Below, piece by piece: positions 48,353 through 61,640 of a stretch of DNA of 64,000 bases; position 1 is the stretch's first letter; each line of letters opens with the position of its first letter. This DNA comes from Pithys albifrons albifrons (lineage: Eukaryota > Chordata > Aves > Passeriformes > Thamnophilidae), in the NCBI RefSeq assembly GCF_047495875.1, contig NC_092460.1, positions 37,610,054-37,674,053 on the forward strand. Reading direction: 5' to 3'. A program made the translations under genes and the position numbers. A model generated the notes under the pieces. It saw only the letters and a program-made list of their open reading frames with translations. It was not told the origin of the DNA and ran no database searches.

Positions 48353-51300
48353 CGACAAACTGCCTGTTTTGGAAAACCAGTTGGGTTGTTACAATAGACG
48401 GCCCAAGAGTGACAAACTAGTTTTTTGGTTTGACAGATGAAGCAATAAACATCTTTAGTGACCATGGAAGTCCTTTCTTGGACAATGGACTGGAAGCTTT
48501 AAGGCAGTTCCCAAGCACAATAGGGAAGGGGGTTGATGACTTTGACAGCCTTTACTGAAGGACCCCAACAAAGGGAAGGAGAACTCCCACCTGAGGACAG
48601 TGCAGAGCAGCAGAGCTGAACACAACAAACTCCTGCAAAGCTTCTCCACAAGTAGCCAAAACAAGATTGCACAAACACTGAGCTTGGTCACAAATCGCTC
48701 AGAGGAGGCAAAATGCAGAGGAAAAATTACCCCATAACATGTATCATTCACACTTTCATCTTTTAAGAGGTAAAAGAAAAACACAACAGTCTACTATCTT
48801 CCATTTGGACTCATGAAGATAGTAAAAACAGAAGAAATAAAAGGCATTTTTGAACATGCAATAATGCATATTGCATTCAAGGTGCTTATCATTCAAGAAC
48901 TTTTTTCAGGGACTCAAGATGCCATTTAAAAGCTGATACAACACAGAATTTCTCACAATCCAAATCCTGAATGAAAAAACATGAGTAAGATTAGATAAGT
49001 AGTTATTTTTGTCTCCAAATTGGATATCCCTGATTCTTCTAAGGGGTGGAAAATGGAATCAAACGTGTTACTGTTGCATGACCCAAGAGTCACAAGCTGA
49101 CAGCGCTTCTTTTGGCCACATTAGGGTTCCTCAGTGGGCATGTTGTAGCATGACTTCATGATAATGGTCAAATGACATCGCCTCAGAAGTACTGCCAGCT
49201 AGAGATGAGAAGTATTTGGAGGAGCAAAAGACTCAGTTCACATCCAGCCAACCTGTCCTGTGGCTGACTATAATACCCATTTTAAACGTGGCCTCAAAAC
49301 ATGAGCATAGTGTAGAATGAGGCATGCAGTCTGGGAGATCCAACTGATCAGTCAGCCCTTGTGGCCACAAAGATGTGGGGTTTCGACAAAATTACGTAGG
49401 GGATCCCAGACAATCTCTAAATTTACCAATGTGACACAATCATCATATTTCTAAGGTATTTAATGTAACGCAAACAATAAAAACTCCAGAAAATCTCCAG
49501 AAACCAGAGAACCTTATGTAACTCCATTATTGCACTTAACTGTCTCTCTCCTTGTGAGATAAAATGCAACTAGACCAAGTACTTTATTCCCACACTTTGA
49601 TGGTAGAGAGAGTACTGATCCCTAAACAAAATATACTGAAAAGCAAAAACATAAACACAACTGTGCTTCAATGACTTTGTGTCCCTGTGTCATCTCTATA
49701 GGGTTTCACTGATGCGGTAGAGAGAAAATCTGAGAACTGCATGGAGCACTGGCGATCCCTTCTGCAAGTCCCATCCAAGGCACACTGTTCCCTTCCTTCC
49801 CCCCAAACCCATCCCTATTTATACAAACATGCTGCTTCCTTGCTTCACTCCTATAGTTCCATCCCTGACTCTGAAACATTAGCATTTAGTCATTACTTTT
49901 GTTAAAGTTAGTGCTTTGTAACTAGTGAGAATAAGGTTTTGTCCACTAATCCCAACCTTCAGTCATATAAATGCACACTAGATGCACTGAAGACCAAGGA
50001 ACTAAATTTATGATACCGGTAGAGAAACTTTTTTCACTTGTTTGGGTTGATGGGGGAAGGAAACAGGGTGGTATGTCTGGTTTTAAGGAGTAGTGGCAAA
50101 CCAAACTGGCTGTAGTTTATGGAGATCTAAATAAAGGAATAAGAAAGAAACTAGTCACAGAGCTTGTAATAACAGACAGCAGAGAAAACTGCAAAAATGC
50201 ATTGTCTTTTACTGTTACAATGCATTGCTCCTTAATTGAATACTGTGTTCAGTGAGTGAGCCATTTACTATTGTCTTTGGAGTGAATGAAGCTCAGACCT
50301 TTCCCATATATGGCAGGGCCTTTTAATCACCAGGGAGCAAATGAGCAGTGGAATTTTACTGGCTCTCTGGGTTTGCAGTGCCCTCTCTTGTATGAAATAC
50401 TATTTTCCAGTGAATGTTTGCTGCTGGGATTTTGACCCAATTTCCTGCTGTCATTGTCCTTTAGGGCATGTGTAGAAAGCCAAACAAAGAGAGCCAGCCT
50501 CTTGATAGCAAGCAGCTTACAACGAATTTGGAGTAACAGAAGGAAATCAAACAGATTTACACTGAGGTAACTGAGATTAGATCCATCTATATCAAATAAA
50601 ACCCATTTACATCACTGTACTGCTACTGAAATCAAGTTCAAATTCAGGCCAACTGATGCCCAGGTCCAATCTTCTCTCTCATTTTCACCACTGTACCAGA
50701 AAAGAGACAATTAGTGATTTAAATTACTGGGATAGTGGTAGGGAAATTCTCAGCTGGCCTGCTTTTGCCAGGGTAATATACACTAGCCACATAAATGTTT
50801 GGCTTCATAGTATCTGGATTGCCTAAACTCTCTTGCTCATATTTACAGCAATTAAAATGCTGCACTTCAGTCTTTATAATCCAAGTTCTCTTTGAAGTGG
50901 CAAAGCAGCAGCTGCGGTTTATCAGACATCCAAATGAAACTCCTCATTTTCATAGCAGGGGTGTAGCTCTGCACGTGGGGATATGCTGTTCCCAAAGCCA
51001 AAGCAGCAAACTCTGTCCTCTCTACCTACTCAGGGGTGCAGCACCCCAAAGCTGCTCATGAATGATGCTGACTAGAGGCAACCTACAGCACCAGAAGGTT
51101 AAGCTATGCAGGTAAATGAGAGCTGACCAAATGCTTCTCCAGATCTCAGAGGGAACCCAAGCCACTCCCAATTTCCACACCTTGTAGTCAAGATCTAAGA
51201 ATTTCTTTTCCGAACCCATGATTTTTAACTAGGCCGGAGCAAAGCCAAATTCTCTCTGGCTCAATGACTTTTGAAATTGCTGAGAAAGCTGGTTATCTTG

Positions 51301-51891
51301 CAGTCATTAGGAAGATGGAGGCACAAAGTCCTTAGCCTACTCTATCTGTCTACTGATCCCAGAAGACTGAGCAGAAATTGTTCTCAGTACAACAGCTTGT
51401 GTTAGCGATAATCTGGGCTATCAAACTAGCACTGCTAGGTCCTCTTAAATGGTGAGGAATTATAAAAGGTCATACCTTTACTTCTAGGATGAATGATTTT
51501 ACCAGAGTGAACCCTGTGGCTAGGGAAAAAAAAATCTAAGAGTTCCATTTCACCATTAGAGATCTCACTGTCAAAGAAAAGAGTGAAGTTGGAAAAGGGT
51601 AGTAACATGCCCTGTGGCAATCAGAAAGACAGCATGGCATATCAAAGACAGGCAAATAAGAAACAAACAATGGCCTGATCACTGACTCCTTCACTTGGGC
51701 AGAGATCCCTTTGAAAATGACTGGAATCCGAGGGGCATGATCCTCGAATCTTGACTTCTGAAGGAGCACAGGAACTGTTGCTCCTGCACTCACTTGATGA
51801 GGGTTCATCCAGCCCTGTGCCACTTCTAGCTAAAATCAGTTATTCAGGCAATGACATAAAAAAAGCTGCCAAAATCTCTGGACCTTTATCT

Positions 51892-51928
51892 CTGGACAAC
51901 TATGACAACATAGTTGTCATAGGTCCAG
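51892..51928. repeat. Near-perfect hairpin (16-bp stem, 3-nt loop)
   Basis: CTGGAC (51,892-51,897), a two-base AA bulge, CTATGACAAC (51,900-51,909), loop ATA, GTTGTCATAG (51,913-51,922), GTCCAG (51,923-51,928). Both stem parts are exactly complementary. It lies in otherwise unassigned sequence. It is shorter than a usual microRNA precursor. Confidence 0.9.
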
Positions 51929-52793
51929 GCTCCCTTAGCTATTTAATGAATCATGAATGCTAGTTCTCCCTCACTCCTAGTTATTTTACTTTTAGAAGTA
52001 ACACAGTGATTTCCATGATTCTTAGATTTTCACAAGCTTGAAGGAAGATTGGAAAGGTCACATGCACATCCATGTGTAATGACATTGTCTTCCTGCATTT
52101 GGCAGAACACACACACCCTTTCATATTTGTTGGCCTACAGAGTTGGCCTTCTGAATACATCCCAAACCAATGCATTTACAGCAAAACTTTATCTCTACAA
52201 ATGTATTTATAACCCTCTGTGAGCTAAATTCCAAAGATTTTTTTTGCCATTTAAGGATATAAACCAGAAAGTGTACAAGCTGTTGGGTTCCACTTTGTTT
52301 CACACCCTCCGCAGCAAGTCTCAAGGGAAATGCTCTTTATTTGTATTCTGTATACAAGAGGGTGTGGAAACATGTAATGTTGTTTCCATTCCCTGAAATC
52401 TTTCCCTAGTATTTTTCCCCACTGCAGCCTGGCCTGGCCCGAGGGCTTACAATTTTAAATACTTTCAACAGACATGAAACCTAACAGCTTGCTTAATAGT
52501 TTCACTTCCAAGCTTATGACTCTATGGTGGACTCAGTGGTGGATCTGTAAGCAAAAGCTTACAGCCTTTACACAGTTTTGGAATATGCATAACGACTTCA
52601 CAGTAAGATTGTTACAGATGCAGCAAGCACAGTTCAGTCTGCCGTCATCCAAGAAATTTCCTCCACACACATCAGCACACTGTCACTGCTCAGTCTGGTC
52701 CACATCTTCCATCTTATTCACTGGGCTTCAGCAGTTTTATATCCTTAATCTAGAAGTTACTTTCTAGTAGAATATATACCTGTGTGAACAATA

Positions 52794-52845
52794 CCCCCAA
52801 CCCCCCCCTTCCCCCTACCTCCCCCCTCCCCCCCCCCCCGCCCCG
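52794..52845. repeat. C-rich tract, G-quadruplex candidate on the minus strand
   Basis: Blocks of 5, 9, 5, 6 and more than 10 consecutive C residues are separated by one to three other bases, then GCCCCG and a run of A. The minus strand thus has five or more G-runs close together, which satisfies the usual quadruplex pattern. The tract stands out strongly against the AT-rich surroundings. Confidence 0.9.
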
Positions 52846-54717
52846 AAAAAAAAAGGCTAAGTTCTTTCTGGGAAATCAGTCAAAAATAAGGTTTTAGCCA
52901 GTGCTTAAACTAAGCATTTTGGTATTAAAAATTCTTTATAAACACTAGTGAACTAGGCCCCAACTGCCCAATGGGCTAAATACAGAAAGGTACAGATTAT
53001 CCTTTAGTTGAATATAGACAATTGGAGATGAAGTGACTCACCAGGTATTTATGACCACAGAAAAAAAATCAAAGGAAAAATTACTCTAGTGCCTTAAGAT
53101 ACAGCTGCTTTTTCCCTTTCTCTCTTTCTCCTGCTTCCTCTGTTGTTTGGTCCTGCTCTCACTGCAAGCCAACAGGGCAGTGTCTACAAGAACTTCTTCC
53201 TGGCTTCAACCCATAAACATAGACAAGATTTTCTAATCAGGGGTCAGGGACAGAGTTTTTCCATCTTAATGGACAGACACAAGGGGCAGGAAGGGAAATA
53301 AAGGCATAAATTTGCAGTGGTGGTTCCAGATCACAGGTGGGTGACCCAGCTCAGAGCCTACCTGTCTCACTGCCAGGGAGCCCAGCAAGCCTGGGCACTA
53401 CTGTCACTGGATGCTCAACAGTTTCTGCAAGACAAAGCAATAGCCAAGATGTTTGCAAGTGAGCAAGACTGGAAGGCAGCATTCCTTGCAAGGGCAACTA
53501 AAGATGCTCAGAGAGAGGGACAGAGTAGGGACCACACTACTAATGCTGGTACCTGCTGAGCAGTCTGTCTGTGAACCGCACACCATTTGTAAGCACTAAG
53601 CACAGTTCTAAAGGAAAACATATGAAAAACAGCACTTTCTTAATGCAGGATGTAAAACATACACCAACACAGCAGGGCTAGCAGCTATATGACAGTGTTT
53701 CGTTCTCTAACCTTTTTGGTTGATAAAATTGGTTTCAAGAAAGGTAGGAGCAAGCTCCCCCAGAACTGGGAGGGATCCCAAATTACAGAGTGCTGAGCAT
53801 CCTTCCCTGCTGGACTAGTGCAAATGTACAAAGCCACCTGGGGAAAGGGGGGGAAGAAAGTTACACAGTTCACCTGTCCTGCAACCTCAATGTTTCATCC
53901 AGAAAGGTCAGATCTAATCTGATCTTCAAATGTCTCTAAGTCAAATTTCAGCCTCAGCTAAATCCTTGACAAGCAGTTTGGAAGCATGGAACACCTATGT
54001 CTTCCAAAAAAAAGTCAGTACTCCAAGAGGACGTGCCTACACATAGGTAGATGTCTTGGTTCCAGTACAGTTGGCCCTCAAATCTGTTTTCATCCACTTA
54101 ACCACTCAGGAGCTATAAATAAAACCAGCACATGCATATTTCTGAAGGCTCTAGTAAGTCAGCAGCTTTCTTGTTAGAAGCTGCCAGGCAGTAGTTACTA
54201 TGAGGAGGCAATCTTAAAAAACTGAAATCTTGCTTTGAAGGCAGACTCTCATTCTTTGCAAGTCACAGGCCTGCCTGCCTCAGGCTTTGTACACCTGGAA
54301 CCCAATCCTGCAAACTCCCAAAGAAGCTCCTCTCAAAGGCAACGAAAGGTTCACAGAACTGCACTTCCCATTCTGCCCTGTTGCCTTTTTTGGTGCTTTC
54401 CTTTTACCCAGGAGAGTCCAGAGAAGCCCTGCAGATGAACAGTTAATGCTGCTCTCTTGGCCCTCTCAGACATACATGGTTTCCTGTCCCTCTTTATTCA
54501 CACACAGTGATGAAATGTTTGAAGTTGTACCCTTGGCAGAGAGGGGTTAACAACTTCATGGATTTTTAATACAAATTAAAATTCAGGCAGTCCACAGAAT
54601 ATGTCTCACATAAGCAAGTACTGTGAAATCAGAGCATTTTAAACAGATCCAGGACATTCAAGATCTATTTGTCCTGCAGGAAGGACATCACACAGGCCTT
54701 GTCCTGTCTTTCTAGTC
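52846..54717. other. Unassigned noncoding stretch
   Basis: No repeat family or gene was recognised. An 80-codon frame at 53,317-53,559 has unremarkable composition and no recognisable family. Confidence 0.5.
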
Positions 54718-55301
54718 TGTGGTAGTTTGGGCTTTAGTTTTAGCTAGGCCTCAAATTAGCAGGCTTAGAGAATCTACGTACATTAGGAGAGACAGGTATC
54801 ACCTGACTTAAGTAACCAAAGAAATACTTCATACCAGATGACGCAAACCTGAGATATGAGTAGGGAGGTAGGAGGTGTTCACTCAGTTCCATCATGGCTG
54901 AAGTAGAGACAGGACGTGCTCCAGCTGTTCTGTTGTGCTGGGTCCTGCTCCTGTTGCTGCTACTTGCATTTTGTTTGAATTCAGGAAAGTAGAAACATTT
55001 TGTTGTTATACTTTCTGTTTCTTGCTGGGTATCTTTTAGGGTGCTTATAGGTCTAGGGTGACAGAATCTCTTTTCAATGGGGAGTGGGAAGTTGTTTCTT
55101 GTTATTTCTAACTTTGTAAGTGTGTGTGGCAGTTTAATTTTTCTCTTTTCTGTATAAATACATATAGTTAGCTTAAGCATAAACTGGTTTGAAGTTTAAA
55201 CAAGTTTCTAGGTTTTTTCCTTCTCCCTTTCCTCGGCGAGAGGAGAGAAGCTCTGATATCTGTCTTGGGCAGTTGGCAGTTTGCCAGCTCAACCCAAGAC
55301 A
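54718..55301 (+). mobile_element. Solo LTR, ERVL-like, group C (584 bp)
   Basis: It starts TGTGGTAGTTTGGGC and ends CCAGCTCAACCCAAGACA, with TATAAATA at 55,153-55,160. It matches the opposite-strand copy at 26,042-26,601 throughout; the first 25 bases differ by a small insertion (GGGCTTTAGTT). The flanks are TAGTC and ATGTC, so the target duplication is only partly preserved. A 146-codon minus-strand frame inside is a chance frame. Confidence 0.85.
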
Positions 55302-58300
55302 ATGTCACCATCTAATACAAGTAGCACTGCATCATAAACCTGTATGGGACTGAGATGCTGATGGGCATTTCCATACCACATGAGGGTCCATGAATGAGGC
55401 TGAAGAATAAGAAACCTTCACATCTTAATGAACTTCAATTTTCCCTTTATTGCCAGCCAGAGAAATTTACATGCCCCCCTTTCATTTCAAATCACGTAGC
55501 TATCAATGTCACTATTGCATCATGTATCAATGTTGGACAAGAAATAAAAGCACAAGGGAAATTACCCCTTTCTCAGGCTGCTCCATGTCAGAATAAAGCT
55601 GTGAGCATATGAAGTAGCAATTGTGGAAAATCCCTTTTTCTCTTAATTCATTACTTACACCACTCACTGTCAAAGTATACTCAGAGTACACAGAACTCCT
55701 CTTGCATCAGACCCTGAATCCATTAATGACGGTATTGATTTCACCAGGACTAACTTTGTGAATGAAGCATTTGGAATTGATTCTCTTGTCATTGCAAGTG
55801 GTAATAAAGAAGAGTTTTCAGAAAATACAAATTATTTCAATTGAGTCTTTGTTTACAGACATCTTACCTGATATTTCTTCCCTGCCATTATGATTTAGAT
55901 ACTACATTAACATATGCAGGGGGTTTTGACTCACTTATCAAAAAGGTTTCCCTAAAAAAGGCAGACCTATACTTTCTTCAAATATACTAAGAAAAGTTCA
56001 GCCCTGCCTTACCTTAAAGGCAATTTAATTAAGTAAATGAACTACCTGAAGTTTCTTTCCATTTGTAATTTATGTTAAAAGAGCCCATTTCATTGGTTTT
56101 GGTGTGTGTCATTTTAGGATCCTGTTCTGTCTCAATGGCAGAAGAACAAGATACAAGACATGCTGCAGATGTATATGCTTACTGAGAAACTACTGCTACA
56201 TTTAATGAGACAGAGAAAGAATGGAGGCAAGGTCCCAGGATTCTTTGATGGCAAATCACACAAGCACAATTTTCTACAGTATGGTATCTAAAATAGACAA
56301 ATTATAATAAACACAGAGTTGTCACCAAAAAAACCCTACTAAAATAAAACAAACAAACACGAAAAATAAACAAACAAAACCAACCAAACAAATAAAGCAA
56401 ACCAACAATACTCTGCCTGCTTATTTTCTCTGAGCTGCTGCCAAAGAGAAAATGTGTTATTTTCCCAAATTATTCTCCTGCCCACCTTATAGCAAGAGAA
56501 GCCTTCTCAGGTAAAATTGCACAAATGTTGCATATTCTGAAAAAAAAATACTCCTTTAAAAACCAATACTGCTAAAAATCCATTTTAAGAGAGTTATGTT
56601 TTCATTCTTCCAAACTCCATATAACATATGAGAAAAATCTATTCTATTACAGCAGTTCTGGCCAGAGATTACCAGTTTGGTTGTCTGCTGCTACCAAGTA
56701 TTCATCTGCAGCTAACTTCCTCCCTCCCTTCCTTTTCTCAGCTCTTTCTTTGAGAAATTTCCTGCTATGCAAAATGTCACGCTATCAGCAGACAACCTTG
56801 CACAATGCTTTCCAACTGTCTGAGCATGTAAAAGGAGCTGGGAAGGGGAGCCTGCTCACTGACTCTCCCCAGGACTGCTGTGACACAAATACAGACCCAG
56901 AGTTATAAGAGCTTCAGTCGCACCCAAGTGCGTTTTTTCTCCCCCTTTTAACAGGAAAGACAACTTCACAAAAAACATTCTGGCAACGTGCTGTTGCACA
57001 TGTTGAAGCCTGAAAACAAAAACAAATGCCATCTATTGTCAACAATACGTCTGTAAAAGGCTGCCACGAGGGACATCTGCTTCAGCAAGTATCAGATCAC
57101 TTACATTAACCGGAGTTTTATTGTATCTGTACCACTTATGCCTGGAGTCTGCCCTTACAGTCAGGCTGCTCTGAAAGCCCAGGTATTAGGATGCAAAATT
57201 AAAAGCAATTCAGCAGACTTTAAAGCACTAAAAATTGTTATTGCAATTCCTTTTTTAAAAAGTGGGGACTGGGAACAAGATAGGATAGATAAGCTATTGC
57301 TCCACTAACAAGCCCATTGAAGAATCAAAAATGAAGTGGTGGGACTAGCATAGATCCTGCCCTGCACCTCCGCATTCAGGTCTGCTGAGGTGGGCAAGCA
57401 GGCATCTCCTCCACCCGCCCCACACAGAAATCTCCTTCAGTTCACCACGAACATCTGGAAAGGGGGTGGGGGTGAGGCACAAAGAGAGGAGGAGTGCAAA
57501 AACAGTCTCCGACACTTTTGCAGTATTTCCACAGGTCATTAGGTTTCGCATGCTGCTTAATCTGTAACTGTAACGCAAATGCATCAGACCGGATCACTCT
57601 CAAATAAATACATATTTTAAGTCCTTACCTCTGGCTGAAAAGTTTTCAACTAGCAGGAAGGAAATGAATAACTGGCTGTTTGGGCAGGAGCGCAGCAAGA
57701 AAGGCACACCAGCAGCCTCACACACAGCCCTATTCAATAAAAGTACAGCTTTTCCTTGGCCCCTCCCAAAAGTCAATGCTAAGTGAATACATATCCCTTA
57801 TGTTTACAATTGGCAGGCAGTGGTATGCATTGTCCTCAATTTATTCTAATAGGCAGCCAATGACTGCACAAGCCAAGGTGGGTTCAGCTTGCCTGCAGAG
57901 ATGCCTGTCATTCCCTAGGCATGCTCAGGAAGCCACTCATCAGAAAACCAAGACCTAAAAAGCTTCGAAAATTCATGCAAGCTGCCAAAACTGTCTTGCT
58001 ACATGCCCTTTTTTGGTTATCCTTAGCAGGGCCTCTGAAAGTAAATCCTCTGTCAGGAACAATCATAAGAAATGTTAATCTTGAAGAAAGAGGCTGTCTT
58101 GTTGAACACAAACAGAGCTTAAAAAAGGAAATACACTGAATGGAAAGAGACACAGTAAACAAATTTACTTTTAGCACCAGTTTTAAAAAAATCAAATAAA
58201 TAATTTTATCACAGCTAAACTTCATTGCATTTTTTTAACAAGGGCCACATGTTAAAGGGAACAGAAACATTCTGCTGTGCAAGCTTGATTCTGCAGAAAG

Positions 58301-59320
58301 AAACACCAGTGGGAAAGGCACATGAAAGATGAGTTGGCAGGCTTCCCAGCCCCTTTACACTTCTAATAGTACAACAGAAGTTACAGATAGAATAGCTGTG
58401 TTCTGAACTATAACTTTTAAAGATATTAAAAACTTCGATGGTGATCCTTGGCAAGCTGGACTGGTTGGATACATAGGTTTAGTTTATAGATATACAACTG
58501 TTTATCTAGACATTTAAACTTGTTCATTTACTATGAAAATAACCCTACACCTGCATAATCTGACCAGTACTTTTAATTGTCTTTAAATATTATTCATACA
58601 GTAAGCTTAGATCTTTGTTTTCCTTTAGTAATTGCACACTATTGATAACTTTGGAAATTATGTAGCTAGCTTAAAAAAAATGAATTAACAGATGAAGACT
58701 GATTCTGGAAACAGATGAAGTACATAAACAAATTAAAGGTGAAAATAAATATGAAAATTATTGCCTAGGAAAACAGCACAGTACACAGATCCTAATGCAT
58801 GCATGTACTAGCCAGTCAGCAAGGCTGCAGGAGAACAGCTGACCTCTCTAAGGGGGCAAGATTCCAGACCAGAAGATATTCTGCAGATTCATATTTGACA
58901 ATAACATACACAAAACCAGTTAGGGGCAAAGTGTGTGTAAGCTGAGTGGGCTAAAGCATTTTAATACCTTTCTGAGTCTTTATGGCCACTGGGCCCCATG
59001 GATTTAGTCATATGAGTAATGCAGGGATTCAGCCCACAAACAGTAAACTAATCTTTATAGTCTGAAAAAAAATGAGAGACGAATCTATGGAGATTTACAG
59101 AAAGAATTCATAATTATTCTAGTGTCATTTTAAATTTCACAGCTTTATTAGGTGATGTGGGTTTGTTTAAAGTGGGGTTTGTATTTGGAAGGCACTTTTT
59201 TCTTCATTTTAACAACCCGTGGAAAGTCCTTGTAATACCAGACAGCTCCCATGATGTGGCCATGACGGTTTAAAATATTAGAAGTAATACCTACAGCATA
59301 TATATGTAACTTTGTTTTGT
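55302..59320. other. Unassigned noncoding stretch
   Basis: This is AT-rich, with an AAAC/AAAT-rich tract at 56,341-56,410. No gene or repeat family was recognised. Confidence 0.5.
56341..56410. repeat. A-rich low-complexity tract
   Basis: Irregular AAAC, AAAT and CCAA units run for about 70 bases. It is simple-repeat-like and has no other features. Confidence 0.85.
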
Positions 59321-59325
59321 AGGAT
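59321..59325. repeat. Target-site duplication AGGAT (left copy)
   Basis: It is identical to 59,955-59,959. Confidence 0.85.
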
Positions 59326-59954
59326 TGTGCTGGTTTAAAGATAAACCGGCAGGAGAAATGGACCCCCTACAAGAGAGATTATAAATCAGAGTTACAATTT
59401 GATGAAAGATATTACCATAAGTACACTGACACAAAGAGAAAGTGCTTTCAACTCACAAAACCCAGCAGTATAACCCAGTGTCCTGGGGCACAAACCCAAA
59501 GGGGTTTGATAGCCCTTGTGCTGAGACCTGTGTGGTCCCCCCAAGTCCAAAGCAAAAGGAAGTAGAGAAACCTGTTGGTGCAGATGATGACTGTAGTCTG
59601 GTCAAGAGTGGTGGTCTCCTCCTGTCAAGGTCCTGCTGCTCCTCTGGATCCAACAAGTGGTTCCCAAGGTCTTCTTACCCACCACTGAGGTACCCTGCGG
59701 GGGCACCCAGTCCCTCCCCCAGGGCGGGGACTCACACAATGGGTGATTAACTCTGGAGTCATGGGGTATCCCTGAACTGTTGATGGCCAATTAGCAGCCA
59801 CGCCTCCTTAGGCTGGGTGTGAAGGTGCTAATGACTCCCTGGGCAGCTGCTGCTAATGGTCCATTGTTCTTGGGAAATGAATAGAGGGGGTAGAATACAC
59901 AGCTTTGATCACCCCTACACGGTGATAACTGGTCCCACCTGCTGAACTAGGACA
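59326..59954 (-). mobile_element. Solo LTR, ERVL-like, group B, short form (629 bp)
   Basis: On the minus strand it starts TGTCCTAGTTCAGCAGG and ends TTTATCTTTAAACCAGCACA. Both flanks are AGGAT, giving exact borders. About nine in ten bases agree by eye with the short-form LTR at 33,248-33,877, and both lack the block of about 90 bases found in the long forms. The terminal palindrome (59,328-59,351) has one mismatch. Confidence 0.92.
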
Positions 59955-59959
59955 AGGAT
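59955..59959. repeat. Target-site duplication AGGAT (right copy)
   Basis: It is identical to 59,321-59,325. Confidence 0.85.
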
Positions 59960-60015
59960 TTACTAAACAAGGGGGGAAAAAATCCTTATTCTAGGTAATT
60001 TCACTAACTACAGAA

Positions 60016-60062
60016 ATTATTATTATTATTATTGTTATTGTTATTATTATTATTATTATTAT
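60016..60062. repeat. (ATT)n microsatellite
   Basis: About 15 ATT units with two GTT interruptions. Confidence 0.95.
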
Positions 60063-60496
60063 CCTCCTATATGTATCCATGACCAAATAAAAAAAGGTAG
60101 TGACATAATTTAGGAAGAAATCTCCTAAATCTCTACTGGATCTTACCATCATGTAGATTTTCAGGATGTAAAACACTGAAGAATTCAGGCTAAGGAAAAA
60201 GGCCAATTAAAGGATGCAGACTGTTAGAACAGAAAATTGAATGTAAGAAGTATCCTCGTGTTCTCAATTCCAGCACGGACATCAACCCCTGCAGTCTCAG
60301 TGTCTACTGCAACAGGGAGCTAGGAAGAATACACTATTTAAAGCCAAAAGCAACTGGGGGTTGTTGTGATTTTCTGACTTTTCCTTTTTCTCTTTAAAAA
60401 CACTTACCATGAGTTTGATACTTCCTTGTCAAAGCATCCCAAGCTCTGTGTTCCAAGTCAATTTTCCAAATTATGCAAAAAAAAACCCAACAATTT
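60063..60496. other. Unassigned noncoding stretch
   Basis: I see nothing assignable between the microsatellite and the LTR fragment. Confidence 0.5.
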
Positions 60497-60576
60497 TTTA
60501 TTAAATTGTAGCTCTGACTTATAATCTCTTTTGTGTGAGTTTGTTTCTCCTGCTGGTTTACCTTTAAACCAGCACA
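60497..60576 (+). mobile_element. 3' terminal fragment of a group B LTR
   Basis: TTATTAAATTGTAGCTCTGAC, then CTTATAATCTCTTTTGTG and the terminal TGCTGGTTTACCTTTAAACCAGCACA block (given in pieces) match the last 80 bases of the other group B LTRs. The rest of the LTR is absent. The terminal palindrome TGCTGGTTTA-CCTT-TAAACCAGCA is perfect here (60,551-60,574). Confidence 0.85.
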
Positions 60577-60861
60577 GCAGCACTTTCCAGCAGGTTTGAA
60601 TTCCCTTCACAGGCCTCTTCACACCTATGCGGTGCAACAGTGTATTTTAAATGAAAGTCTGCCATTCTTTGTCTTTGAGCAGGACAAGGATGGAAGGGAT
60701 TTTAACACTTCTAATGACAAAATATATCTCTGGAGGGTCCCATGGCTGGGGGCAGAGCCTTGGTCCTACCCTGTAAACCCTGTAGGGAGCTAAATGAGGT
60801 ACCAAAAGACCTTGAGAAGGGAGATAGGACTCCCTTCCCTGGCAATATTAAAAAAATTAGG
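60577..60861. other. Unassigned sequence before CR1 copy D
   Basis: I recognise no gene or family. The CR1 begins at or just before GCAAATTTGCTGATGAC. Confidence 0.45.
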
Positions 60862-61640
60862 CAAATTTGCTGATGACACCAAGTTGGGAGGAAGTGTCGA
60901 TCTGCTGGAAGGCAGGAGGGCTCTGCAGAGGGATCTGGATAGACCTGAGAGATGGGCTGATTCCAATGGGATGAAGTTCAATAAGGCCAAGTGCCGGGTC
61001 CTGCACTTTGGCCACAACAACCTCCTGCAAGCGCTACAGGCTGGGCACAGAGTGGCTGGAGAGCAGCCAGGCAGAAAGGGACCCAGAGGGACTGATTGAC
61101 AGGAAGCTCAACATGAGCCAACAGTGTGCCCAGGTGGCCAAGAAGGCCAATGGGATCCTGGCCTGTAGCAAAAATAGCGTGGCCAGCAGGCCCAGGGCAG
61201 TGATCCTTCCCCTGTACTCAGCACTGCTGAGGCCACACCTTGAATATTGTGTTCAGTTCTGGGCCCCTCAGTTCAGGAAGGATATTGAGGGGCTGGAGCA
61301 GCTCCGGAGAAGAGCAACAAGGCTGGGGAAGGGACTGGAGCACAAGTGCTGTGGGGAGAGACTGAGGGAGCTGGGGCTGTTTAGCCTGGAGAAGAGGAGG
61401 CTCAGAGGTGACCTCAACACTGTCTAGAACTACCTGAAGGGAAGTTCTAGCCAGACGGGGGTGAGTCTCTTCTCCCAGGCACTCAGCAATAGGACGAGGG
61501 GGCACGGGCTTAATCTCTGCCAGGGGAAACTTAAGTTGGAGATCAGAAAAAAATTCTTTCCAGAGAGAGTAATCAGGCATTGGAATGGCCTGCCCAAAGA
61601 GGTGATGGTTCACCATCCCTGGAAGTTTTTAAACTGAGAT
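60862..61640 (+). pseudogene. CR1 ORF2 C-terminal half, broken (copy D)
   Basis: The fragment opens with [16 protein letters not shown], so here the catalytic box is the normal FADD, unlike copy A. It continues [20 protein letters not shown] and VLHFGHNN. One extra A in the GCAAGCGCTACAGG word near 61,030 shifts the frame. The next frame carries [49 protein letters not shown] and [14 protein letters not shown], then TAG at 61,425-61,427. The frame then continues with [17 protein letters not shown] before a further indel near the end. The upstream polymerase motifs and endonuclease are missing; it cannot be functional. Confidence 0.9.

Larger units (their letters stand above)
47672..52793. other. 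Unassigned noncoding stretch
   Basis: No gene was recognised. It contains an A-rich tract (48,303-48,352) and a near-perfect hairpin (51,892-51,928), listed separately. Confidence 0.5.

Noticed and set aside
53317..53559. 80-codon frame with an alpha-helical look
   Set aside because: Short, with no family, no conserved neighbours and no splice or promoter signals.
54740..55180. 146-codon minus-strand frame
   Set aside because: It lies wholly inside a group C LTR; the second copy at 26,042 does not keep it open.
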